64,000 nt of DNA from Plasmopara viticola (taxonomy: Eukaryota; Oomycota; Peronosporomycetes; Peronosporales; Peronosporaceae). Position numbers and translations under genes: made by a program. Positions within the stretch are counted from its first letter, which is position 1. Each line of letters begins with the position of its first letter. Positions 48,230 to 57,719 of the stretch are shown here, one piece after another. Under the pieces are notes generated by a model that searched no databases, was not told the DNA's origin, and saw nothing but the letters and a program-made list of their open reading frames with translations. The stretch is from NCBI GenBank assembly GCA_001695595.3, contig MBPM02000093.1, positions 124,001-188,000 of the forward strand, given 5' to 3'.

Positions 48230-49000
48230 TTGAACGATTGCAGGATGACGAAAATTAAATTAAATGATTGGTTGGATACTTACGAGGTTGAATACAGTGA
48301 CTCAATTGCGTCGTTGAGTGTATACACAGCTACACCAAAGTACTGGAGCAGCACACATGTTTACAATGCCGCTCACAGCAGCAGGAAACAAGGTTTCTTC
48401 ATGGGAGAGTCGCATTACGTCAGCGACACCACGTTTGGATTGATGAGAAGGTACCGAGCGACTTCTTAGATCAGCTTTCCACATTGTTGACGCAGCTCCA
48501 ACACATGTAAAAGAGATTTTCGGACCGAGAAGAATTTAATATCAGCACAATAATAAATATTGAAGACTTTGTGTTATTTAAGGAAATAGAGGTAATGTTT
48601 AACTTGCTGCAAAGGGCATCACTCTTGATTAAAAAGAACAGGAAGCATCACACTGACCAGTGTTAGCGCTGGCGCATGATGTTCATGGAGTCCCCGCGTC
48701 TTTATATGGAGCTTAGGCCAGTATACAGACGTTTTCTTGTACTGAAGGCTCGTACCTGAAAGATATGGAAGAAAATGTGCAATGACGAACCTACGATTGT
48801 ACATACTTTGCTATTCTTTGTCGCATATCGGGTCAATCGTATGCTCAATTATGCACCAACGGCTCCGATGCGAAAAGCAAAAATACAGCCGAGGTTTTGG
48901 CTGCCTATCCAATCAGTCACATAATTTGTACACGAAGCACTATAGCTTGAAGTGGTCTATCATTAGATGAGCGTGTCTATGAAGGCAATGCGACTTACAC
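48230..49000 (+). pseudogene. Frameshifted unknown coding sequence
   Basis: The frame gives TKIKLNDWLDTYEVEYSDSI, then STHVYNAAHSS, then DTTFGLMRRYRA. It shifts near 48465 into SDFLDQLSTLLTQLQHM, and further on into EEFNISTIINIEDFVLFKEI and VAYRVNRMLNYAPTAPMRKA. Composition is protein-like across frames, which suggests a decayed gene. I do not recognise it. Confidence 0.35.
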
Positions 49001-50259
49001 TTAGGGAAGTGAGTACTACTAATAGCGGATGGAATTCAACTTGTAACAATTACGGTTTGACTTTTTGATGTATATACGCTTATACGAGAAATCTATATTA
49101 CTGGGTTACATTGCATGTGCAACCACACTAGAGGCAACAGCGACTGATCTTTGTCGATCCGATTACAACAGGTTGAGCCGAATTTTCCGGCTTAAAACAA
49201 CACGTCTCTGTTGTGTCGAGGACAGAAGCTGTCTCGCGCGTGGAAGGGTTTGTCAATGATGGCTTCCTCGTGCTATCGACTTGCCAGTAGAGATGCCTGC
49301 TATATGTGCTGCTGGAGCTTTAGAATTGACGCAAATTGATAGAGTCGCTCTTCAACGTCAGCAATGGTGTCGTCAGGGTCGTACGTAAGCGTTAGTGTTG
49401 TTTATGATGAATTTTTCTTAAGTAATGCCTACATTATTCTCCAAAGAAACATTAAACCTTAAGATTGCATAGATGTATTTCCACCCTTTGTTCATCTTGT
49501 TGAATCTATTATTTGTAGGATTGCAACACTCTTTTTGTAAATGTATTTATAAATTAAGTAGCTATGCTCTGATTGGCTTATAAATACGTCCAAACCAGAC
49601 TCCGGTTATAAATGCAAATTTTTAATTTTCTAAAGCTTAATATTTTTCTTCGTGAGTGTTGGCATAATTTAGTTTACTAAGGAATTTGGATAATAATTTA
49701 TGGATCCAGGTAATGGTGGCGGCTAAAATTATCTTTGATATATTAGTACGTAGTAAGCACAAGCACGGATGGGTATGGTTGCTCCGCTGCGATTTTAATG
49801 GACAACAAGCTAAGGCTGCTGTCGTGAATTGCATGCATCACATCTTCGCAACCACACCGTGTTAGTTCGGAAGTATGAGTTTCTTCCTGATGCCTTAGGG
49901 TTATTGTCTACAACGCGCGAAAAAACATTTGGTGCGCGAGCACAAATAAAATTGAACTGCAATGTTAACAAGTGATATGTATATATTTTGTTATTATCGG
50001 CTAAAACTGGTACAAAATGGCACACGCACAGGACCTAAAGGCCAAACAGTGTGATAGATGTTTCTTTGTAGTATAAAAATCGATAAGATTGCGATCCGCG
50101 AAATAAACAGAATTTTATTGCAGCTGCGTATGTTGAAAGTAAAATGAGCCGCTTTACTACAGATCTTACCATGCTTTCGCTTATTCTGATCGTTTATTGT
50201 TATTTTGCTGTTGTTCTAGTCACAAATTGTTATAAAATTCTGCTTAATTGTCGCATTAC
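49000..50259. other. Intergenic upstream of the cyclin gene
   Basis: AT-rich with no gene seen; the last few hundred bases must hold the cyclin promoter. No clear oomycete initiator was found. Confidence 0.5.
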
Positions 50260-51468
50260 ATGGGAGTTGATACTCGCAGCAGCAGTCGCATGACGGAGGC
50301 TGCGCTCAGTGTGTCCTTGTCGCCACTGCTGCCGAGCTCAGTGGAGGACGAAGCGCTACCGAGTGTTTACAGTATACCCGAGGGTAAGCGCGTGCGCTTT
50401 CAGCCCGTGTTCCAACCCACGCACGCGGTATTTACTCCCAAATTAAGCGAGACCAGTTCGCTTCGTTACCGAAAGCCGGATGATCGCGTAGTGGGCAGTA
50501 CAAGTCTGGCTCCCCCTAGCTCCGTCTCTTCAATTGCGCAACCAAACTACGACGACTTTCTAAGACGTGTGAGCGTAGTGCTGTATCAGCACATTCGACG
50601 CTGTGAAAAGCGCCATCGAGAGCTTCCACGCAGCAATGGAAGCAACAATTTAGTCGGACTTTCCGCTGCCAATGCCACGACGATGTCAGCACCTAATACG
50701 CTAGAAGAAACAAATCTAGGTGAGTGCCGATCTCCAACTCCAACGGAGAAGACGACAGCATATAATGAGGAATGTTTAGCCGTTTTTGAAGTCGATGAAC
50801 CAGTGGAACGAGACGAAGGGAATAGCACGAATCCTGGTAGTGTGTCATCCCCAAGACTCGTGGATTTGCCGGTTGAAGAAACGTTTCGAGAAGAACACTT
50901 TGTGACGCCTCAGTACAAGTACACATTTGTTAGGTTGCCAAGAGTACACCCGTTAACAGTGTATCGAATGGAGAAGATCACGTCGAAACGGCATGTCCCC
51001 AGTGTGGACGAAATCTTTCGCTTTTGCAAGAATTTGTTTAACAAGGCACAGCTGAGTGCTGAGTGCACTATCGTGTGCTTGATTTACATTGAAAGACTGA
51101 TGGAACAAGCCAGTGTGCCGCTGCTGGCAGCTACGTGGAGACCCATTGTCGTGTGTGGCTTGTTGTTGGCGTCAAAAGTGTGGCAAGACTTGAGCTCTTG
51201 GAATGTTGAGATTAGTAATATTTATCCACAGTTCTCGCTGCATTCGATCAACCGTCTCGAGCGGCTCTTTTTGCACCATATCCAGTGGGATCTCTACATA
51301 TCTGCTTCTGTGTATGCCAAGTACTATTTTGCACTGCGTTCTTTGACGGAGAAGAAGGACTTTCGTCGTCGATACAATTACACAATGCGGGTGGACCCAC
51401 CTAATTCGAAGCGGCTGGAAGAACGAAGTGCAGCTGTTAAGCATGAATTGTATTCCAAGAGTCTTTGA
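50260..51468 (+). CDS. Cyclin-Y-like cyclin
   Basis: 402 residues from the first ATG (MGVDTRSSS); the frame opens 12 nt earlier only with TTG. The cyclin box (about 240-360) reads FCKNLFNKAQLSAECTIVCL, IYIERL, then VVCGLLLASKVWQDLSSWNV and ASVYAKYYFALRSL. This closely follows cyclin Y (AQLTAEC, LLASKVWDD, SVYAKYYFDLRSL). Cyclin Y partners with CDK14/16-type (PFTAIRE/PCTAIRE) kinases, often at the plasma membrane. A FLRRVSVVLYQHI segment lies at about residues 100-112, in the long Ser/Thr/Pro-rich N-terminal part. Gly2 is present, but the following residues do not fit the N-myristoylation pattern of animal cyclin Y. It is a single exon. The neighbouring nuclease-like genes seem unrelated. Confidence 0.88.
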   Translation: MGVDTRSSSRMTEAALSVSLSPLLPSSVEDEALPSVYSIPEGKRVRFQPVFQPTHAVFTPKLSETSSLRYRKPDDRVVGSTSLAPPSSVSSIAQPNYDDFLRRVSVVLYQHIRRCEKRHRELPRSNGSNNLVGLSAANATTMSAPNTLEETNLGECRSPTPTEKTTAYNEECLAVFEVDEPVERDEGNSTNPGSVSSPRLVDLPVEETFREEHFVTPQYKYTFVRLPRVHPLTVYRMEKITSKRHVPSVDEIFRFCKNLFNKAQLSAECTIVCLIYIERLMEQASVPLLAATWRPIVVCGLLLASKVWQDLSSWNVEISNIYPQFSLHSINRLERLFLHHIQWDLYISASVYAKYYFALRSLTEKKDFRRRYNYTMRVDPPNSKRLEERSAAVKHELYSKSL

Positions 51469-51938
51469 CATGAATTGCGACTGAATCGTGTAGTTGAGGT
51501 ACGTGGCCGTTGTTACGCCAGCGATAGGACTTTTACGTACGAACGGAAAAGTACGTATCAGTCCCTACAAATGCGAGTCGGTCAAATGGCGTTTAAGTTC
51601 ATTAAGACGTATAATAACGTATCCAAATTTTTTTTAAAATAAACGATTGAATTGATGGTTATAAACAAATGATCTACCAGCCTGTCCGATTGAGAATAGC
51701 TTGTGTACGAGGAACGCACACACTACAGGACAAGCGAAAGTAGTAAAGTTCAAGGTATAACCGATAATTTTTTGCTGGTTCTTCTGTAAATTGCCAAAAG
51801 GAATTCCAACCTTGCCGAAACAAGTTTCCTTAAATCTGACTCCAGGAAACACCAGATTCTGATGTTTCTTTTCACCACGAATATTCATAGCAAACCAAGA
51901 TCACGTACTTCAATTGCGTCCCATAAAGCCCAGTGACA

Positions 51939-52808
51939 ATGCTCTCGTCATCAAACTGGGACACGGCTACGACCTCTTCAATCGTTTTGACCAGACTACA
52001 AGGCACGGCAGCGGTAGGAGACGCCATGGATAGGCTGCTTCGCGCACTCGAGCACGCTGACCTCGACTCTCGTCGAAACTCCAAACTAAACGGTGGCGAC
52101 GAGGCTGAGATGCTTATCGCGGAGCGTATTCCCTTACAAACGTGGAACAAATTCGCACAGCTGGAGGAACTTCCCCGCAGTCTTCGGCTTCGGCAGCTTG
52201 TATGGGACGATGACAAGGTTTGGGTCGTGGAGTATCCACTGAGCCCTCCTCACGAAATCGCCGTCGTGTATATTGGCCAGTGCTTTCCTAGAGAGGTCTG
52301 TGGCACGGGAGCAGCAGATATTACTATACCTGGCCCCAATGGTCAACTCATAATTTGTCAACCTGATGCGTCGTGTTGCCCATGCCCTAATGTGCCCGGT
52401 GTTCAAGCACCGCAAGGTATCGACTTCGATGACTGGAGGACGGTGATTGTCGAAGTCCTGAACACCCAAACGTGGCCATTGGTCCACAGAAAGATTCAAG
52501 CGTACCGTCAGCGCATTGGTGTGCAGTACATCTTGTGCGTCAAGATGGCAGAACAGCTTAATAGCTGGTCCTACGAATTTTACGATGTTGGAGACGCTCC
52601 GATACCTGCTTTTCCGCATATGGCCGATCGCCATGCCTTCCGACTTGGGACCGTCGGTGCACAAGCTCATGAAGTTGTCCTTGTGTCTAGACGCGTGCTA
52701 GGACTGCCTGCGCACGCGCCGCTGCCAGCAGCGTGGCCGGACAACCTAACGATCGACATCGTTGATTTAGCACGCTATGTGCACACTAATGGTCGCATGC
52801 GAATTTAA
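51939..52808 (+). CDS. Uma2-like PD-(D/E)XK fold protein, copy 1
   Basis: 289 residues from the ATG giving MLSSSNWD. The core reads QPDAS (about 141-145), then RTVIVEVLNT (about 167-176), then HRKIQAYRQRIGVQYILCVK. That is the order of the Uma2/DUF820 restriction-endonuclease-like fold, where the usual pattern is PD, then h-h-V-E-V, then K-x-x-x-Y-x-x-x-G-V-x-E-Y. Candidate catalytic residues are Asp143, Glu172 and Lys185. Relatives are abundant in bacteria and expanded in some oomycetes and fungi; the substrate is unknown. The N-terminus is neither a signal peptide nor an RXLR/CRN leader, so the protein is probably intracellular. A CxxC-rich stretch (CCPCP) lies beside the PD motif. An upstream GTG is not needed as start. 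Confidence 0.72.
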   Translation: MLSSSNWDTATTSSIVLTRLQGTAAVGDAMDRLLRALEHADLDSRRNSKLNGGDEAEMLIAERIPLQTWNKFAQLEELPRSLRLRQLVWDDDKVWVVEYPLSPPHEIAVVYIGQCFPREVCGTGAADITIPGPNGQLIICQPDASCCPCPNVPGVQAPQGIDFDDWRTVIVEVLNTQTWPLVHRKIQAYRQRIGVQYILCVKMAEQLNSWSYEFYDVGDAPIPAFPHMADRHAFRLGTVGAQAHEVVLVSRRVLGLPAHAPLPAAWPDNLTIDIVDLARYVHTNGRMRI

Positions 52809-53464
52809 CAAAGAGTAAGAATTAAATGTTAGCAATCAATATTGTTCCAAATTGTAGCGGATTCCTCGGCTTATTACGGTCTCCTGCTTATAACGGTCAA
52901 CCAATAAATGGCCAAAGTTTTTTTGCGTTTTCCGGTAATTCCAATAATGTCGGATGGTCTGCTAGAGCAGCAGTGCATTCTAGACAAAGGTTGAGATGTG
53001 GATGGCTGAGAAAAGCAAGGCTCTACAATTGTGTTGACTCACGATCTCGGTGCTAAAAACACCTTGAACATTTTTTTCTTAATTATAAGAAAGCAAGGCC
53101 ATTTATTGGGTCTTGTCCGGAGTATCGACGAGATCGAGCGCGCGACTCATTCTGCCCATGTAGCCGTCCACCGCTGCAGTGCCTTGCCGTCTAATTGAGA
53201 AAATTCAAAGAAGTTGTACTTCAATCTGGTGGCGGCATTCTGAAACGAACGGATGTTACAAAAAAAAGGTCAATTCGCTTCTTTTGGATCAGAAGTGCCT
53301 GGTGATATTGTAAACTGCCAAGGGGAATTCCAACTTTGCCGAAAAAGGTTTTCTAGGAATTTGGCTTCAGAAAACACAGTGTATTTCTTTACCACGAATA
53401 TTCATAGCAAACCAAGATCACATACTCCAATTTACTCCGCTCGCGTCCCAATAGCCCAGTGACA

Positions 53465-54324
53465 ATGCTCTCGTCATCAGACTGGGACACGACCACGACT
53501 TCTTTAATTGTTTTAACTAGACGACAAGGCACTGCAGCGCCATGGACAGGCTGCTTCGCGCACTCGAGCACGCTGACCTCGACTCCCGTCGAAACCCCAA
53601 ACTAGACGGTAGCGACGAGGCTGAGATGCTTATCGCGGAGCGTATTCCCTTACAAACGTGGAACAAATTCGCACAGCTGGAGGAACTTCCTCGCAGTCTC
53701 CAGCTCCGGCAGCTTGTATGGGATGATGACAAGGTTTGGGTCGTGGAATATCCACTGAGCCCTCCTCACGAGGGTGCCGTCGTGTATATAGGCCAGTGCT
53801 TTCCTAAAGAGGTCTATGGCACGGGAGCAGCAGACATTACTGGACCTGGCCCCAATGGTCGACCCATAATTTGTCAACCTGATGCGTCGTGTCGCCCATG
53901 CCTTAATGTGCCCGGTGTTCAAGCACCGCAAGGTATCGACTTCGATGACTGGAGGACGGTGATTGTCGAAGTCCTGAACACCCAAACGTGGCCATTGGTC
54001 CACAGAAAGATTCAAGCGTACCGTCAGCGCATTGGTGTGCAGTACATCTTGTGCGTCAAGATGGCAGAACAGCTTAATAGCTGGTCCTACGAATTTTACG
54101 ATGTTGGAGACGCTCCGATACCTGCTTTTCCGTATATGGCCGATCGCCATGCATTCCGACTCGGGACCGTCGGTGCACAAGCTCATGAAGTTGTCCTTGT
54201 GTCTAGACGCGTGCTAGGAATGCCTGCGCACGCGCCGCTGCCAGCAGCGTGGCCGGACAACCTAACGATCGACATCGTTGATTTAGCACGCTATGTGCAC
54301 ACTAATGGTCGCATGCGAATTTAA
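53465..54324 (+). pseudogene. Uma2-like protein, copy 2, 5' frameshift
   Basis: This is the tandem copy of 51939-52808. It keeps the equivalent ATG (53465), but 10 nt present in copy 1 (GTAGGAGACG, 52014-52023 region) are missing before the second Met. The first 25 or so codons are therefore out of frame with the rest. From the internal ATG at 53542 a 260-residue frame is open to the same C-terminus, with all core residues (PDAS, VIVEV, RKIQAYR) kept. The protein may thus still be made from the inner ATG, without about 29 N-terminal residues. Substitutions relative to copy 1 cluster in the first half; the last 120 or so residues are nearly identical. That suggests recent duplication or gene conversion. 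Confidence 0.75.
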
Positions 54325-54519
54325 CAAAGAGTAAGAATTAAATGATAGCAATCAATATTGTTCCAAATTGTAGCGGATTCCTCGGCTAATTACGGTCTCA
54401 TCCTTATAACGGTCAACCAATAAATGGCCAAAGTTTTTTTGCGTTTTCCGGTAATTCCAATAATGTCGGATGGTCTGCTAGAGCAGCAGTGCATTCTAGA
54501 CAAAGGTTGAGATGTGGAT

Positions 54520-54560
54520 GGGCACGCTATGTGCACACTAATGGTCGAATGCGAATTTAA
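54520..54560 (+). pseudogene. Terminal fragment of a third Uma2-like copy
   Basis: Only the last dozen or so codons survive (ARYVHTNGRMRI-type end, stop near 54560), directly joined to the 3' flank of unit 2 and followed by a decayed third 3' flank. Confidence 0.8.
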
Positions 54561-55019
54561 CAAAGAGTAGAAATTAGATGATAGCAATCAATATTGTCCC
54601 AAGTTGAAGCGCATTCCTCGGCTTATTACGATCTCCTGGTTTTAACGGTCAACCAATAAATGGCCTGAATTTCTTTGCATTTTACGGTAATTCCAATACC
54701 GTCAGGTAATCTGCTAAAGCAGCAGTGCATTCTAGACAGAGGTTGCGATATGGATGTCTGGCAACAGCAAGGCTTTGCAGTTTTGCTCGAATCACGACCT
54801 CAGTGCTTAAAACACCTTATTACAAAATCTAATTGTAAGAGAGCTAGGCAATTTATAGGGTCTTGTCCGGAGTACCGTCAAGATTAAGCATTCTGCCCAT
54901 GGTGCCGTTCACCGCTGCAGTGCCTCGTCGTCTAATTTAGACTATAGAAAAAGTCGTAGTTGTGTTTTAATTGATGGACGCATGCTTCAAAACCAGGTCA
55001 ATTCGCGGCTTTTGAGATC

Positions 55020-57197
55020 ATACAGTAATCTGCGTGCCTGGAATTAGCTGAAGACGAATGAGGAGCTAAAGCCAAGTTTGTAGTCGGTAAGTACGACGCA
55101 GAGGAGGTCGAATTTATGCCGGTGCTGTAAAGTGCAAAGGACGCGCAACAAACTCACCGACAGCTGGGCAGTAATATGTTTTCGTGAAGAGCTTTGGCTA
55201 GGCGAGGAGTTTAGTACCAGATCATGAGACTTTATTAATGTAAATCTCGAGACGTGCATACAACAACTCGCAAGGATCAACGGGAAGCTCGTCGTCAATA
55301 CGTATTGACCGAGAATTGGTTCGCAGTGTTTGGCTTCACAAGCAGGCGAATGTCATGTGCGTATATAGAGTCCGCGTAAATATGAATACTTTGAGAATTT
55401 TCAAAAAGGTGGAAACGACGATAATTTGTATCGGTTCAGATTACGAACGTTGCAACAAGAGAGTAGTGGGCATCGCTGCAGTATTACATAGGCAGCAACT
55501 TTGACAAGCTACGTGGACCCCAATGCAATAGCGGCCACTACAGACAGGAGGCCACACAAACCGGCATCTTTTGAATGGTGATCAATTTACACAAACGAAC
55601 ATTGTTTGAAACGTTATTGTCAAGAAGGTGACGAAGAAAATTACCGCTTCTGAACAGCAAAGTAGGGAGATAGCGAGCTCAAGCACTAGGCAATGAAAAT
55701 ACCAACAAAGTCCAAAATCTGTATCTATTGCATTTAAATCACAACTATTTAAGCAAATTGCCTCATGAGCAAAACACAATCAAATTTTTATCAAGATTTA
55801 TATAGCCAATGTTGATGTTGTAAGCAGGCTTGAACTGTAAGGTTCTTGAGCATGCGAATGGCAAATGGTCAAGTGTACGGGATAATGAAGCAAGAAATCT
55901 ACGGTCAGACGAGCGGTTCAGAAGCGTAGAGTAGTCCAGAGTGCATTCCTGTGAGCATAATAAGTGGTCGCTAGATCGTGAGGCAGAGTAAAGAAGGATA
56001 AGGCATGATGCGTGACTATACGATATAGTCGAATCATGATGGACCTCATTTTGTCAAGATTGCATGGCCACAAACACACACTGCGCACCGGTCATCTTCT
56101 ATTACTCTTACAAATAAAAAAATTGGTGAGGGTCTTTCTGTAAGTAGGACTGGTTCAGTTCTTTGGCAGCAATTAAATTGGTGATGCTTGGTGAATTTAT
56201 TAACCTCTTTATAATGTGACGTAGAATGAGAATTTTGCGCTTTGAATTGGTGCACCATGTACTTCATTAATTGGACCGGCCACTGTCTGTAATGTGTACC
56301 ATCAGTATACACCTTAACTTTTTTGAATGCTTGACTGTCTCGAATACCATTTTTTTAAGCTTAAACAATTAAATCTGATCAAGCATAGCTTTTAGCTACG
56401 TTATTATAAATGTACGGTGCCAAAAGTCTCCCAACGACTTGACGATTTTTGTTTTAATAAGACCAAATTGAACTAACTCTCAGGCCTGTCCTCACCTTCC
56501 AATTTTCGCTGTGTCTGTTATCTGTGAAAAGCCCGATATGTGAAAATCTCACCTGGTGTGACGGCAATTCGGGCCTATCACGGATAGGTACGTGCGATGT
56601 GTAACACCCATTGCTATGATCACCCCTCAACTTGATGCGACATTCCCCTCGTAACTGAGTCATCACGGACGATCGATCTCATTGCAACTGATGTAGCACT
56701 TAAGTAAATTATAGCTAAGTCAATACGTGGGGCTTAGCTGCATGATCAGTCATATCTCATGTAGTCGATCGTCTCGTGCATTGCGATAGCGATTTTGCAA
56801 TACCTGTACGATTTAAGAAGATTGAGTCACCAACTTGGTCATCATAATCCACGAAGTTGACTGTTCACGAAGAAGACATGAGCAAGCCCACACTACTTAT
56901 TGCCCATCAGCAATTACTATAATTTAGCTGATTTGTTTAGATAGTGCGGTAACGTCTGAAGAAGTAAGAAGTTGTGATACTAGACCTTTCACCGGACAAC
57001 TTTTTTGATCCATTGCTCATTTGTCCAAAAGCTCAACAGCCATTGATAATAGCAATCTTATTCGATTCATCAGGTTAGCTGCCAATACCGTTTGTCACTC
57101 CGACACACCGTCTCTTTTGAATAAGCGCCACACCCATCGCAAAATTGAATATACATAATATACATCACACCTCAAATCTCTCTACACATACGTCGAC
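55020..57197. other. Intergenic, nothing firm
   Basis: Short frames only. A decayed plus-strand stretch near 55270-55370 (REARRQYVLTENWFAVFGF) is protein-like but unidentified. Confidence 0.45.
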
Positions 57198-57545
57198 ATG
57201 CCATTGGCCTCACCCCCCGCGCAGACTTACGAAACTCTTGATGAAGTACTGAAATCAATGCAGAAGTTCTCACTAAGGGAAGGTTGTTTGACAAAAAAGA
57301 AAAGAAATAAGAATGACAAGCACGAAATTACCCGCATGGTGTGGCTTCCATGTATTCATGGCGGCGAATATGGAAGAAAGGGTTCGAGTTTCGGAAAAAA
57401 TTTACACGTCACCTCAAGTATCCGTGGTCAGTTGTTATCACGCGGATTCTAGACGAAGATCACGCGCGACGTTTACCGCTTTAGGATCCGACCACTTGGA
57501 TTTAACCTTCGTATCAGTTGATGCAATTGGCTTTTTGACGTAAGA
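57198..57545 (+). pseudogene. FAR1/MULE-type DNA-binding domain fragment
   Basis: The ATG frame begins MPLASPPAQTYETLDEVLKS and continues KKKRNKNDKHEITRMVWL, CIHGGEYGRKGSS. This matches the start of FAR1/WRKY-GCM1-like zinc-binding regions of Mutator-like transposases: an SxxKD-type basic stretch, then a Cys followed by Gly-Gly-Lys/Glu-Tyr. The frame shifts soon after (about 57400) and no transposase core follows. It is a dead piece of a Mutator-like element or of a gene derived from one. Confidence 0.6.
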
Positions 57546-57705
57546 TTCTTTGCATTTGTAGCAAATTTTGATAAAGGGTCACATGACGATCGTAAGGAAC
57601 CCGATTGTAATATAGCGTACCGTCTTTTGTCTCTCCTTGTTCCCAGCCTGGTGGGAGCTCAGCTGGTAATGCCTCTTGCACAAGAGGAAGCAAGTACACC
57701 TCCAA
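57514..57705 (-). pseudogene. WW-domain fragment
   Basis: The minus frame holds LPAELPPGWEQGETKDGTLY followed by YN, the first two strands of a WW domain (LPPGW-E-x6-G-x-x-Y-Y-x-N). The second conserved Trp and Pro are missing, either lost or in another exon. No ATG precedes it; the frame opens with TTG. A Ser/Lys-rich minus frame at 58104-58340 and a basic frame at 58368-58733 could be upstream exons of the same former gene. Confidence 0.5.
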
Positions 57706-57719
57706 CTTACAACGCTTAT

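Larger units (their letters stand above)
51785..55020 (+). repeat. Tandem array of a roughly 1.5-kb unit (two full, one partial)
   Basis: Unit 1 starts near 51785 (ATTGCCAAAAGGAATTCCAAC) and unit 2 near 53310 (ACTGCCAAGGGGAATTCCAAC). Each has a 5' flank, a Uma2-like gene and a 3' flank with GTCTTGTCCGGAGTA and CCGCTGCAGTGCC. Unit 2 passes at about 54525 into a third, truncated unit that restarts at the last dozen or so codons of the gene and continues through the 3' flank to about 55020. Unit-to-unit identity is high in coding DNA and lower in flanks. Confidence 0.9.

Noticed and set aside
50260..50290. N-myristoylation of the cyclin as in animal cyclin Y
   Set aside because: Gly2 is present but the residue required at the fifth position of the pattern is Arg.
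52134..52670. 178-codon frame antisense to Uma2-like copy 1, repeated at 53650-54186
   Set aside because: Conserved only because the underlying gene is; the real reading frame carries the nuclease-fold motifs.
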